DNA of 64,000 nucleotides from the NCBI GenBank assembly GCA_963754955.1, contig CAVWHY010000008.1:1-64000 (forward strand). The letters run 5' to 3'. Of this stretch, positions 53,899-62,731 are shown one piece after another (within the stretch, counting starts at the first letter, position 1; the number at the start of each line of letters is the position of its first letter). The translations under genes and the position numbers were made by a program. This DNA comes from CAVQJU01 sp963754955. GTDB lineage: Bacteria > Acidobacteriota > Vicinamibacteria > Vicinamibacterales > CAVVIG01. Under the pieces are notes generated by a model. It did no database searches and was not told the DNA's origin. It saw only the letters and a program-made list of their open reading frames with translations.

Positions 53899-54726
53899 CT
53901 ATTGGATGTTTGCGCGGAGACGCGCAAGCTGGCGCTTCGCCACCGCGTTGCCCGGATCCAGAGCGAGAGCCTTCTCAAGGTCCTTGACGGCAGCGGCCTG
54001 GTCCCGCTTCCGCTCGTGGACCTGGGCGAGCACCAGGTAGCTCTCGATCGATTTGGGATGGAACTCGGTGTTCAACTGGAGCCACGCGAGGGCGTCGTCC
54101 GGTTTCGACGCTGCGAGCGACTGACTTCCGAGATCGAGGAGCACCCCTTCACGAAAATCGTAGGCTTCGGTGCCGAGGTACTTCTGGCGAAGCTCGCGGT
54201 ACAGCGCGACAGCCGCGGCCTCACCCTTGCCGGTCATCGTCTGATTGAGCAGTTCGCCGAGCATCTGCGGGTTGGGCACGCCGCGGTGGCAGGTCGCACA
54301 CTGCACGCGGGTGAAGTCCGCGCGGCGCCCGGGGATGGCGGCAATCCGGGCGTTGAGGTCGTTGACGAGCGTCAGCATCAGCCGGGCCGTCTGCTTCTGG
54401 CGTTTGTCGTCGGCCGCGAAATCCATCTGCGGACCCTGCCCGCGGCCGCGCCCGCGGCCTGCCGGGGGCGGATTGGCGGCCGCTTCCTCCGCCGTCTGCG
54501 GCGGAGGCGTGTTCTGCACATGGCAGTACGTGCACTGGACGCCGAGGGCCCGCGTGAACTGCTGCATCGTCGCCACGACGTCCTGCGGCGCGGTGTCTTT
54601 CGGGAGGACCTGCAGGTTGCGCGGCGGCGCGCCACGGCCGCGGCCCGCGGCTGGCGCTTCATTCTGAGCGGACGCGCTGCCGCAGACAGCGAGGGCGAGG
54701 AGCAGCCCGAACGCCGGTGTCTTCAT
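53899..54726 (-). CDS. Dihaem c-type cytochrome with TPR tail (cassette B)
   Basis: The 275-residue protein has a signal peptide ending Ser-Ala-Gln. Haem motifs are Cys65-Thr-Tyr-Cys68-His69 and Cys143-Ala-Thr-Cys146-His147, with Met-Gln-Gln-Phe and Leu-Asn-Ala-Arg helices as in the photosynthetic-reaction-centre cytochrome c subunit family. A Gly/Arg/Pro-rich loop lies between the haems. The last 80 residues are TPR-like: Ala-Leu-Ala-Trp-Leu-Gln-Leu-Asn-Thr-Glu-Phe-His-Pro and Asp-Leu-Glu-Lys-Ala-Leu-Ala-Leu-Asp-Pro-Gly-Asn. No photosynthesis genes are in view, so electron transfer is the safe call. Its ATG overlaps the ankyrin stop (ATGA), linking it to cassette B. Confidence 0.85.
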   Translation of the reverse strand: MKTPAFGLLLALAVCGSASAQNEAPAAGRGRGAPPRNLQVLPKDTAPQDVVATMQQFTRALGVQCTYCHVQNTPPPQTAEEAAANPPPAGRGRGRGQGPQMDFAADDKRQKQTARLMLTLVNDLNARIAAIPGRRADFTRVQCATCHRGVPNPQMLGELLNQTMTGKGEAAAVALYRELRQKYLGTEAYDFREGVLLDLGSQSLAASKPDDALAWLQLNTEFHPKSIESYLVLAQVHERKRDQAAAVKDLEKALALDPGNAVAKRQLARLRANIQ

Positions 54727-56228
54727 TGCTGCGTCGAGGCCGACGCCGCACCCGACTCGCTGATCAGCTGACGCAGCAGGGCCGCGGTGGCCTGCCGGAC
54801 CGGGGGCGGACCGCCGGCGCGGCCGCGGACGCCGACGCCGAGCGCGAGGTCGACGGGCGTGCGTCCCTGCTTGTCGCGCGGCTCGAGCTTCGCGCCGTGG
54901 GCGGCCAGGTAGCGGACGATGTCGTCGGAGGCCTGCGCGGCAAAGTGCATCGCCGTCTGGCCGTTGTCGTTGAACGCGTTGACGTCCACGCCGTGCTCGA
55001 CCAGCACCTTCACGGCCCGCAGCAGGTCGCGTTCGGTGCCGATGTCCTTTGTGAATACGCCCGTGCCGCGTCCCAGGCCCGACGCAAACATCAGCGCCGT
55101 TGTGCGGTTGCGCTGCGTGAGCGCCGGATCGGCGCCGTGGTCGAGCAGAATCTCGATCGCCGCGTAGTCGCCGTTCTTCGCCGCGCGCATCAGGGGCGTC
55201 GTCAGCGCGCCGAGCGCGGGTTCGCCCGGCGTGTGGGCGCGCTGCAGCGTATTGGACTTGAGCTGGGCGTTCGGATCGGCGCCGTGCGCCAGGAGCACCT
55301 TCATCAGGTCGAGCGCCGACACCTGGCTCGTGGACTTGCGCGCGGGCCTGCCGTAGACCTCGCCAAGTGTGTTCATGTCGACGGTTGCGTACAGCGCGGC
55401 CATGCCGGCCGTGTCGGCGATGTTCACGTCCGCGCCCTTGTCGGCAAGCATTGCGGCGACATCGTAGTGGCCGTTGATGATGGCCACGACGAGCGCGGTC
55501 GTGCCGTCGGGATCGAGCAGGTTCAGCGTCGCCCCGGCATCCACCAGCTGGCCGGCAGCGCCGAGCGAGCCCTGCCGCGCCGCGTACATCAGCGCCGTCC
55601 ACCGCCCCTTGGGCAGAATCGTGAGCACGCCTTCGAGGCCGAACCGATCCTTCGCCCAGGTGATAGTGTTCGAGCGCGCGTTGACGTCGGCGCCGCGCGC
55701 CACCAGCAGCTTGACGGCCTCGGGATGATTCTCGGCCGCAGCCCACATCAACGCCGTTTCGCCGAGCGACTCTTCACGGGCGTTCGGATCGGCCCCGCGG
55801 TCGAGGATGAGGCGTACGGCCTCGGCATTGCCCGCCCGGGCGGCCGCCATCAGAATCGTTTCGCCCTGCCGGATCGTCGCCTTCGCGTCGGCGCCGGCCT
55901 CGAGCAGCAGCCGGACCATGGCGCCGTTGGCATTCGTGGCCGCGATCGACAGCGGCGTCAGGCCGTACCGGTTCGCCGCGTTGACGTTCGCGCCCGCGCC
56001 GACGAGCAGCCGGGCGACCTCCACGTCGTCGCCGCGCACGGCCCAGTGCAGGGGCGTCGTGCCGTCAGCTTCGGCCACGTTGACGTTCGCCGCCGCCGCG
56101 GGCGCCTTGAGCAGCGTGCTCACCGCGGCGCGGTTGCCCGCCTTGACCGCCTCGATCAGCGTGAGCTCGCTTCCGCCGGCGGACAGCGACGCGACAGAGA
56201 GAAGCGCAACCAGGAGAATGTGTTTCAT
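54723..56228 (-). CDS. Secreted ankyrin-repeat protein (cassette B)
   Basis: The intact 501-residue protein starts at the ATG at 56228; the frame further upstream is REP sequence. The signal peptide is Met-Lys-His-Ile-Leu-Leu-Val-Ala-Leu-Leu-Ser. Around ten ankyrin repeats follow, for example Asp-Gly-Thr-Thr-Pro-Leu-His-Trp-Ala-Val-Arg-Gly-Asp-Asp and Gly-Gln-Thr-Ala-Met-His-Phe-Ala-Ala-Gln. A longer insert around Thr-Ile-Leu-Pro-Lys-Gly-Arg-Trp-Thr-Ala-Leu and the Asp-Met-Asn-Thr-Leu-Gly-Glu motif are shared with cassette A. A Gly/Pro-rich linker and an Ala-Leu-Leu-Arg-Gln-Leu-Ile helix end it. Export of ankyrin repeats suggests a periplasmic scaffold for the DUF1552 and haem partners (inference). 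Confidence 0.85.
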   Translation of the reverse strand: MKHILLVALLSVASLSAGGSELTLIEAVKAGNRAAVSTLLKAPAAAANVNVAEADGTTPLHWAVRGDDVEVARLLVGAGANVNAANRYGLTPLSIAATNANGAMVRLLLEAGADAKATIRQGETILMAAARAGNAEAVRLILDRGADPNAREESLGETALMWAAAENHPEAVKLLVARGADVNARSNTITWAKDRFGLEGVLTILPKGRWTALMYAARQGSLGAAGQLVDAGATLNLLDPDGTTALVVAIINGHYDVAAMLADKGADVNIADTAGMAALYATVDMNTLGEVYGRPARKSTSQVSALDLMKVLLAHGADPNAQLKSNTLQRAHTPGEPALGALTTPLMRAAKNGDYAAIEILLDHGADPALTQRNRTTALMFASGLGRGTGVFTKDIGTERDLLRAVKVLVEHGVDVNAFNDNGQTAMHFAAQASDDIVRYLAAHGAKLEPRDKQGRTPVDLALGVGVRGRAGGPPPVRQATAALLRQLISESGAASASTQQ

Positions 56229-56235
56229 CAGGGTG

Positions 56236-56295
56236 TCGTAGCGTCCGGCTTCAGCCGGACGAACGGTAACGTCCGCCTGAAGGCGGACGCTACGC
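56236..56295. repeat. Two REP-like palindromes (CGTCCGGCT / GGACGCTAC type)
   Basis: GTAGCGTCCGGCTTCAGCCGG and GTCCGCCTGAAGGCGGACGC with TACG form two opposed hairpins between the DUF1552 stop and the ankyrin start. Confidence 0.75.
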
Positions 56296-56301
56296 ACGCG
56301 T

Positions 56302-57640
56302 CTACGTGAACAACTCGATCGGTTTGTTGCCGTCGCCGAACTCGGTCAGCCGATCGCCGAACTTGTGCGCGACCGACAGCCAGAGGTCGCCGATTGGCGT
56401 GCGCTCGGGCAGCACGACGTGGCGATAGCCCTTGCCGAGCCCGCCGCCGAGCCCGACGACCGGCAGCGGATCGGTGAGGTGGCCGTTGGGGTTGCCCATG
56501 CCGCCGCCGTGGATGATGACCGAGTGATCGAGCAGCGTCCCGTCGCCGTCCTCGGTCGCGCGGAGCTTCGCGATGAACTTGGCGAACAGCTGCATGTGAT
56601 ACGTGTTGATGCGCACGTTCTTCGCGATCTTGTCGGGATCGTTGCCGTGGTGCGACACCGAATGGTGCTGCTCCGTGACGCCCAGGTTCCCGTACGTCCG
56701 CTGGCTCAGCTCGCGCGAGAGCATGAACGAGAACACGCGCGTCATGTCGGCCTGAAATGCCGCAGCCACGAGGTCGTACATCAGCCCCACGTGATCCTCG
56801 AACGAATCGGGCACGCCGACCGGCGCGCCGACGTCCGTCACGTGCGACGTGCTGTGCGCCTCGGATTTCTGAATGCGGCGTTCGATCTCGCGGATGTTGT
56901 CGAGGTACTCGTTGACGCGCCCGCGATCCCGCGACGCCCAGCACCTTCTGAAGGTCCGCCGCCTCCTGGGAAATCGAGTCGAGCAGGCTCTTCTGCTGCT
57001 TCGTGCGCATCGCGCGATTGGCCGCCGTGCCGGCCTGGCCGAACAGCCGCTCGAACACCACGCGCGGGTTGATTTCCATCGGCAGCGGAGTCGTCGGCGA
57101 GCTCCACGAAATCGTGTTGAGGTAGGCGCAGCTGAACCCGGGCGAGCACGCGCCGACATACCCGGTGAAGTCCTCGGTCGCCACTTCGAGCGACGGAAGC
57201 GGGGTCTCCTGGCCGATCTGCTTCGCCACGATCTGATCGATCGTCGTGTTCGCCAGCACGTCCTCGGCTTCGGTCCGCTTCGGCCACACGCCGGTCAGGT
57301 AGCCGCCCACGCTGACCGCGTGATCGCCGACCTGGCTGCCGGGATGCGACCGCGACAGGTTCTTCACGACGACGAGCGAGTCCTTGAACGGCTCGAGCGG
57401 CTTCAGGATCGGGGTGAACTCGAAGCCGTGGCCGGTTTCCTTCGGGAAGAGCTCGTCGACGATCGCCCCGTTGGGGATGTAGATCGCGCCGAAGCGCAGG
57501 CCCGGCGTCGTGCCCGCGGCCTGGAGCCTCGTCAGCGGCGTCAGCGCCGGCATCATCGCGTCGAGAAACGGCAACGCGATCGCCGCGCCCATGCCGCGCA
57601 GGAACGTTCGCCGTGGAAGCGACAGCCTGGATATGTACAT
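56302..57640 (-). CDS. DUF1552-family Tat-exported protein (cassette B), one frameshift
   Basis: The protein of about 446 residues has a twin-arginine leader (Leu-Pro-Arg-Arg-Thr-Phe-Leu-Arg-Gly). Family blocks are Arg-Phe-Gly-Ala-Ile-Tyr-Ile-Pro-Asn-Gly-Ala, Ser-Trp-Ser-Ser-Pro-Thr-Thr-Pro-Leu-Pro-Met-Glu-Ile, Gln-His-His-Ser-Val-Ser-His-His-Gly-Asn-Asp-Pro and Asp-His-Ser-Val-Ile-Ile-His-Gly-Gly-Gly-Met-Gly-Asn-Pro-Asn-Gly. It matches cassette A through most of its length. A single frame change near 56938 separates Gln-Lys-Val-Leu from Ala-Ser-Arg-Asp-Arg-Gly-Arg-Val-Asn-Glu-Tyr. A metal-dependent hydrolase-like fold is likely; no substrate is established. Confidence 0.85.
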
Positions 57641-57650
57641 ATAGAAGCCC

Positions 57651-60080
57651 CTAATTCACGCTTGCCGGCTGCTGAGCCACGCGCATCGTGAACGGCGTGC
57701 TGCGGACGATGCCGAGCACGATGGATGAAAACCGGTAGCGGCCACCCTCCGCATCGCGGATGATCGCGCGCACGGCCGGCATGTCGCGCGCGTCGAGGCC
57801 CCGCCCCAGCGCGTAAATCGTCAGTTTTTCGGTGATGGTGCGGACGAACACCTCGGGATGCGCCATCAGCGCCTTGCGCAGCGTGACGACGCCGTCCACT
57901 TTCGTCCCGTCGCTGAGCTCTCCCGTCGCGTCAATCGGATTCGCCTTCGTCGTCGGCGCGCCAGGCGCCCACGACGTCGAAGTTCTCCATGCGAGAGGCC
58001 GATCGGATCCATGACCTTGTGGCACGTGGCGCAGACCGGGTTCGTGCGGTGCTCCGCCATCTGCTCGCGCATCGTCCTCGGCTTTTCACCTTCGACCTTT
58101 TCCTTGAGCTGCGGGACATCGGGCGGCGGCGGCGGAACCGGGGCGCCGAGGATGTTGTCGAGGATCCACTTGCCGCGCACGACGGGCGACGTCCGTTCGG
58201 CATGGGACGTGACCGCGAGCACACTGCCCTTGCCGAGAAGCCCGAAGCGCGCGTTCGTCGGTCAGCGTCACGCGCCGGAAGCGGCTGCCGTGGATGCCCG
58301 GGATGCCGTAGTGGCGCGCCAGCCGCTCGTTGACGAACGTGTAGTCCGCCGTCATGAGGTCCACGACGCTGCGGTCTTCCTTGATGATGCTCTCGAAGAA
58401 CAACTCCGTTTCGCGTCTTGAACGCCAGGCGGAGGTTGTCGTCGAAATCGGGGAAGAGGTCTGAGTTCGGCTGCACGTTTCTCACATTGCGCAGCTGCAG
58501 CCACTGCCCGGCGAAGTTGTCCACCAGCGCGCGGGCGCGCTCGTCGGCCAGCATCCGCCGCACCTGCCCCTCGAGGACGGCAGGATCCTTGAGCTTGCCC
58601 GCCTCCGCCACTTTCAGGAGTTCCTCGTCCGGAATGCTGCTCCAGAGAAAAAACGACAGGCGCGACGCGAGCTCGACATCGGAGATGCGATAGGGCGTGC
58701 CCGCCGCGACGCTGCGGCAGATCGCGCTCGACGCGGAACGTGAACTTCGGGGCTGCGAGAATCGCGCTGGAGCGCCGCTTCGATGCCGGTCTCGAAGCTG
58801 CCGCCGCGGCGGCCCTCGCGGTAGATCTTCATCACCCGCTGCAGTCCAGCGGTTCGACCGGTGCGCGGTACGCGCGGCGGACGAGCGTCGAGAGGATCTT
58901 CTCGGCGCAGGCCGTTTCGCCGGCCGCAGTCTTCGGACGACACGAGAAGATCCGGCGGCGGCTGGGCGTATCGCCCGGCCCGCTGGCGTTGAACGGCCCG
59001 GTGATCGTGAAGGTCTGGATGTGGGGCCGGCCGGCCCAGTCGAAATTGTCGATCGAACTGCGGAGAAACGGCTGCAGGCGCACCGGCTCCGCCACGGGCG
59101 AATCCTCGACGAACGCCACCGTGACCTCGTGCGGTCCCGCGGTGACCGGCACACGCACGCGCAGCCGCGCATCCACCGCGTCGCCGGTGTCGGTCGGCTT
59201 CTCGAACAGCGCGTCGAGGTCCTCGCGCCCGCCGATGGTCGCGAGGTAGACGCGCTTGCCGTCGATCGCCACCTCCACGTCGTGCGGGTACTCGAGGCCG
59301 CGCACGATGTCGAGATTCGTGCGATAGAGCTTGGCCTGGAACACGTAGTCCGCGTCGAGCGGGAACGTGTACCGGACCGCGGTGCCGCCGATCGTGCCGA
59401 GCGGCAGCCCGTCGATGTGCTGATCCTGCGAGAGGTCCTGGCGGATGCGGAACGTATCGCTGCCGGGAGGAATGTCGGGGTTGCCGACGGCGACAGCGGC
59501 GATCTTCATCGCGGCCGACACGTACTTTTCCTGCAGCGCCGGCGAAACGCCGAGCACGTCCGAGATGTTGTCGAAGCCGTACGCGGAGTCGTCGGGCGGG
59601 AGGAGCGACGTCACGTCGACGTCGAGGTCGAGCAGGTCGCGCACCGCGTTGGCATACTCCGCGCGGTTCAGCCGATGCAGGATCGGCGCGCCGGGATTCG
59701 GATGCGCGGCGGCCTCGGCGTCGAGCGAGGCTTCGAGCGCCGCCTGCACGGCGTGGTACGTCGCTTCGTCCGGCCGGCGGACCCCCTGCGGCGGCATGGA
59801 TCGCGCCTGCAGTTTACGGACGACTTTCTCCCAGAGCTCCGGGTTCGACCCGGCCTGCGGCAGCATCGAGGCCTTCGAGCGAGAGCCCGCCCGTCTTCAA
59901 ACGCTTGCTGTGACAACTGACGCAGTATTGGTCGATCGCGCGGGCGCGAGGCAGCCGCCGCGGGAGCGGCTGCCGCCGCCTGCGGCAGCGGAGCGGGCGC
60001 CTGGGGGGCCTGTGACGCCATCAGGCCCACCGAGCGCCCAGGCCGAGCGCAGCCGTAAATAGGAAAGCGTTACTCTTCAC
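57651..60080 (-). CDS. DUF1592/1588/1587-type c-haem protein (cassette B), frameshifted
   Basis: The start is probably the GTG at 60080, followed by a hydrophobic leader. A c-haem site, Gln-Tyr-Cys-Val-Ser-Cys-His, lies near 59920 in one frame. Then come Ser-Met-Pro-Pro, His-Arg-Leu-Asn-Arg-Ala-Glu-Tyr-Ala-Asn-Ala-Val-Arg-Asp-Leu-Leu, Asp-Asp-Ser-Ala-Tyr-Gly-Phe-Asp-Asn-Ile, Leu-Ser-Phe-Phe-Leu-Trp and a second Cys-Ala-Thr-Cys-His near 58030. The middle reads cleanly from 59866 to about 58845; breaks near 60015, 59880, 58845, 58765, 58720, 58415, 58255, 57990 and 57950 disturb the rest. It lies 10 bases before DUF1552, in the same order as cassette A. Confidence 0.78.
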
Positions 60081-60141
60081 AACGTTAACCCTATTTTAAG
60101 TCACAACGGCCTGCGCCCCCCTCCCCCGATCGGATTACCCC

Positions 60142-60672
60142 CTAGCGGCCCCCTTTTGACGGGCCGTACATCCCGATCATCGTGGCCTGCTGGAGGATAT
60201 GGCCGGCCATGGCGGCTTGCAGCTCCGCCTTGCTTTTGATGGCAGCGCCGAGCTTGGTGTCCAGGGCGAAGAGCTTGAAGAAATACCGGTGCGCCTTGTC
60301 GGGCGGGCACGCGGGGTAGAAGCCCTGCCCTCCGCCGGCGTTGATTCCGCCCTTCCCGGCTCCTTCAGCGAAGCCCTTGCTGTCGGGGGCGATATCCCAG
60401 ATCACCCAGTGGTCGAACACGCCGCCGGGCACCTGCGACTTGAATTGCTCGGGGATGTCCGGATCCTCGACGATCAGCGCGAGGCTGGCAGTCCGGGGCG
60501 GCACGTTGCTGAACACGAGCGGTGGGCTGACGCCTTCGCCGTCGCACGAGTATTTGGCCGCCATCTGGCCTTTGTCGGCGAAGGCCGGGCTGCTGATCGT
60601 CAGATCGGCTGCGATCACCGCCGCGCCCGACGCGACGACGGCGCACAATCCAGCGAAGATTTGTCGCACCAT
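60142..60672 (-). CDS. YbhB/YbcL-type PEBP (Raf-kinase-inhibitor-like) protein, secreted
   Basis: The intact 176-residue protein has a signal peptide ending Val-Ile-Ala-Ala. The PEBP fold shows Tyr-Ser-Cys-Asp-Gly-Glu-Gly-Val-Ser-Pro-Pro-Leu near 41, Val-Glu-Asp-Pro-Asp-Ile-Pro near 67, Val-Phe-Asp-His-Trp-Val-Ile-Trp-Asp near 84 and Tyr-Phe-Phe-Lys-Leu-Phe-Ala-Leu-Asp near 129. The family binds phosphorylated or small organic ligands in an anion pocket; the bacterial role is unclear. A CHHC-free, Gly-rich loop precedes Tyr-Pro-Ala-Cys-Pro-Pro. Confidence 0.9.
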   Translation of the reverse strand: MVRQIFAGLCAVVASGAAVIAADLTISSPAFADKGQMAAKYSCDGEGVSPPLVFSNVPPRTASLALIVEDPDIPEQFKSQVPGGVFDHWVIWDIAPDSKGFAEGAGKGGINAGGGQGFYPACPPDKAHRYFFKLFALDTKLGAAIKSKAELQAAMAGHILQQATMIGMYGPSKGGR

Positions 60673-60753
60673 ATTCTCCTCCCGTTACCCCGTTTGGGGA
60701 CTGCACGCGGCCCACGCCGGAGCCCCAAAGGGCTATGCTATACGACCCCGGGC

Positions 60754-61728
60754 ATGACGTTCCGCGAGCGCGTTCTCCGCCGACCCCAGAGCCTGTGGAT
60801 CCGCAAGGCGGTGTTCCAGATTCACCTCTGGACCGGCATCGGAGTCGGCCTCTACATCGTCGTCGCCAGCCTGAGCGGCAGCGCCGTCGTGTTCCGCCGC
60901 GAACTGATGCGCGTGCTGGTGAACCGCCCGGCCGTCAGCGCGCACGATGCGACCACGCACCGGCTGACCGAAGACGAACTGAGCGACGCCGCGCGGCGCG
61001 CGTTCCCCGGCTACACCGTCACGAAAGTGTGGCTCGGGAGAAACGGCGAACGTCCCGTCGACATCTGGATGAACTTCGGCAGGTCGGAGCGGAAACATCT
61101 GTTCGATCCCTATACGGGCGCGGATCTCGGCGAGACGATTCCTCCAGGCGTGCGCACGCTCGACTGGTTCGTCAGCCTGCACGACGACTTGCTGAGCGGG
61201 TTCACCGGGCGAACGATCAACGGCATCGGCGGCATCGTGCTCATCGTGCTGTGCATCAGCGGCGCCGTGATCTGGTGGCCGGGGACGGCGGCCTGGCGCC
61301 GCGGCCTGAGCATTCAGTGGCGGGCCGGCTGGAAGCGCGTGAACTTCGATCTGCACAGCGCGATCGGGTTCTGGTCGTTCCTGTTCGTGTTCATGTGGGC
61401 GGTGAGCGGCGTGTACCTCGTGTTCCCGCATCCGTTCATGGCGGTCGTGGATTTCCTCGAGCCGCTCGACCCGGCGAGCCTGACACCGCGCCGCGGCGAC
61501 CTCGCGCTCGAGTGGATCGCGAAACTGCACTTCGGCCGGTTCGCCGGCATCAAGACGAAAGCCCTGTGGACGTTCATGGGGATCATCCCGCCCGCGCTGT
61601 TCGTGACGGGCGCGCTGATGTGGTGGAATCGGGTGTTGCGGCCGGCTCGGTCCGCGTTCGCGCAGGAAGCCACCGTGCGGCACACGCCGGAGTCGGTGGA
61701 CGTCGTGGCTCAGGAGGGAACAGGCTGA
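60754..61728 (+). CDS. PepSY-associated membrane protein
   Basis: The 324-residue protein starts at the ATG at 60754. Four membrane helices are predicted: Ile-His-Leu-Trp-Thr-Gly-Ile-Gly-Val-Gly-Leu-Tyr first, then Ile-Val-Leu-Ile-Val-Leu-Cys-Ile-Ser-Gly, a third ending in Ala-Val-Ser-Gly-Val-Tyr-Leu, and Pro-Ala-Leu-Phe-Val-Thr-Gly-Ala-Leu-Met-Trp-Trp near the end. The motifs Leu-His-Asp-Asp-Leu-Leu and Asp-Leu-His-Ser-Ala-Ile-Gly-Phe-Trp are typical of the PepSY-TM family. Relatives include ferric-reductase-like proteins that work with TonB receptors in iron uptake. Its stop overlaps the next start (TGATG). Confidence 0.87.
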   Translation: MTFRERVLRRPQSLWIRKAVFQIHLWTGIGVGLYIVVASLSGSAVVFRRELMRVLVNRPAVSAHDATTHRLTEDELSDAARRAFPGYTVTKVWLGRNGERPVDIWMNFGRSERKHLFDPYTGADLGETIPPGVRTLDWFVSLHDDLLSGFTGRTINGIGGIVLIVLCISGAVIWWPGTAAWRRGLSIQWRAGWKRVNFDLHSAIGFWSFLFVFMWAVSGVYLVFPHPFMAVVDFLEPLDPASLTPRRGDLALEWIAKLHFGRFAGIKTKALWTFMGIIPPALFVTGALMWWNRVLRPARSAFAQEATVRHTPESVDVVAQEGTG

Positions 61729-62636
61729 TGGAAAACCAGTTGCTGGGGTTCGTGGGGGTCGGCCGCATGGGCGGGCCGATGGCGTCGCGTCTGCTCGACG
61801 CGGGCCATTCGTTGTGTGTGTTCGACACGAACCCGGAGGCGGTGAAGCCGCTGGTGGCGCGCGGCGCGAAGGCCGTGGGATCGCCGGCGGAGGTCGGATC
61901 GGCGGCGCGGGTGGTGCTCATGAGCCTGCCGACGCCGCCCATCGTGCAGGCCGTGGCGCTCGGCGGCGAGGGCATCACGCGCGGATCGAACGTGAAGGTG
62001 CTCATCGATCTTTCGACGTCCGGCCCGGGCATGTCGGCGATCGTCGCGCGCGGCGCGAACGAACGCGGCATCATCTCGGTCGATGCGCCGGTGAGCGGCG
62101 GCGTCAAGGGCGCCGAGGCCGGCACCCTGGCCGTCATGGTGTCGTGCCCGCAGCACGTGTTGCCCGAGGTGGAACCGATCCTCAAGACGTTCGGAAAGCT
62201 GTTCTTCACGGGCGAGAAGCCCGGCCTCGCGCAGGTCGCGAAGCTCGCGAACAACATGCTGGCCGCGGCCGCGATGGTCGTGTCGTCCGAGGTGCTGGCG
62301 ATGGGCGTCAAGGCCGGCCTCGATCCCAAGGTGCTCTGCGACATCATCAACGCCGGCAGCGGCCGCAACAGCGCGACGCAGGACAAGTTCCCGCGGACCA
62401 TCCTGACCGGCACGTTCGACTTCGGATTCGCCACCGGCCTGTCGTACAAGGACGTGCGTCTCTGCGTGGACGAAGCCGAGACGATGGGCGTGCCGATGGT
62501 CGCAGGCGCCGCCGTGCGCCAGATGCTCGCCGTCACGCAGGCGAAATTTGGCGCCGCGTCGGATTTCACGTGCATCGCGAAGGTGGTCGAAGAATGGGCG
62601 GGGGTGGAAATCCGATCGAAGAACAATGAACAATGA
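61728..62636 (+). CDS. 3-hydroxyisobutyrate-dehydrogenase-family NAD(P) oxidoreductase
   Basis: The intact 302-residue cytoplasmic beta-hydroxyacid dehydrogenase has the dinucleotide motif Gly7-Phe-Val-Gly-Val-Gly-Arg-Met-Gly15. The substrate-binding block is Asp-Ala-Pro-Val-Ser-Gly-Gly-Val-Lys-Gly-Ala-Glu-Ala-Gly-Thr-Leu. The catalytic Lys is in Ala-Lys-Leu-Ala-Asn-Asn-Met-Leu (about 174). It should oxidise a small beta-hydroxyacid such as hydroxyisobutyrate or tartronate semialdehyde. The start ATG overlaps the PepSY stop by one base. A 7-base-word repeat follows. Confidence 0.92.
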   Translation: MENQLLGFVGVGRMGGPMASRLLDAGHSLCVFDTNPEAVKPLVARGAKAVGSPAEVGSAARVVLMSLPTPPIVQAVALGGEGITRGSNVKVLIDLSTSGPGMSAIVARGANERGIISVDAPVSGGVKGAEAGTLAVMVSCPQHVLPEVEPILKTFGKLFFTGEKPGLAQVAKLANNMLAAAAMVVSSEVLAMGVKAGLDPKVLCDIINAGSGRNSATQDKFPRTILTGTFDFGFATGLSYKDVRLCVDEAETMGVPMVAGAAVRQMLAVTQAKFGAASDFTCIAKVVEEWAGVEIRSKNNEQ

Positions 62637-62725
62637 AGAACGAAGAACGTAGTCACTTCGCAACTTCCTGACTTTCCGAACTTCACTTCTCAACTTTGAA
62701 CTTTCAACTTTGAACTTTCCTGGAG
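62628..62725. repeat. 7-base-word repeats (GAACAAT, GAAGAAC, ACTTTGA)
   Basis: GAACAAT, GAACAAT, GAAGAAC and GAAGAAC begin inside the dehydrogenase stop region. ACTTTGA, ACTTTCA, ACTTTGA and ACTTTCC end just before the next gene. The second set matches the right arm at 18040-18070. It encodes the last few residues (Lys-Asn-Asn-Glu-Gln) of the dehydrogenase. Confidence 0.7.
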
Positions 62726-62731
62726 CGTCTC

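Noticed and set aside
53899..54726. Photosynthetic reaction-centre cytochrome subunit
   Set aside because: The haem layout resembles that family, but no photosynthesis gene is present and the TPR tail and neighbours point to another role.
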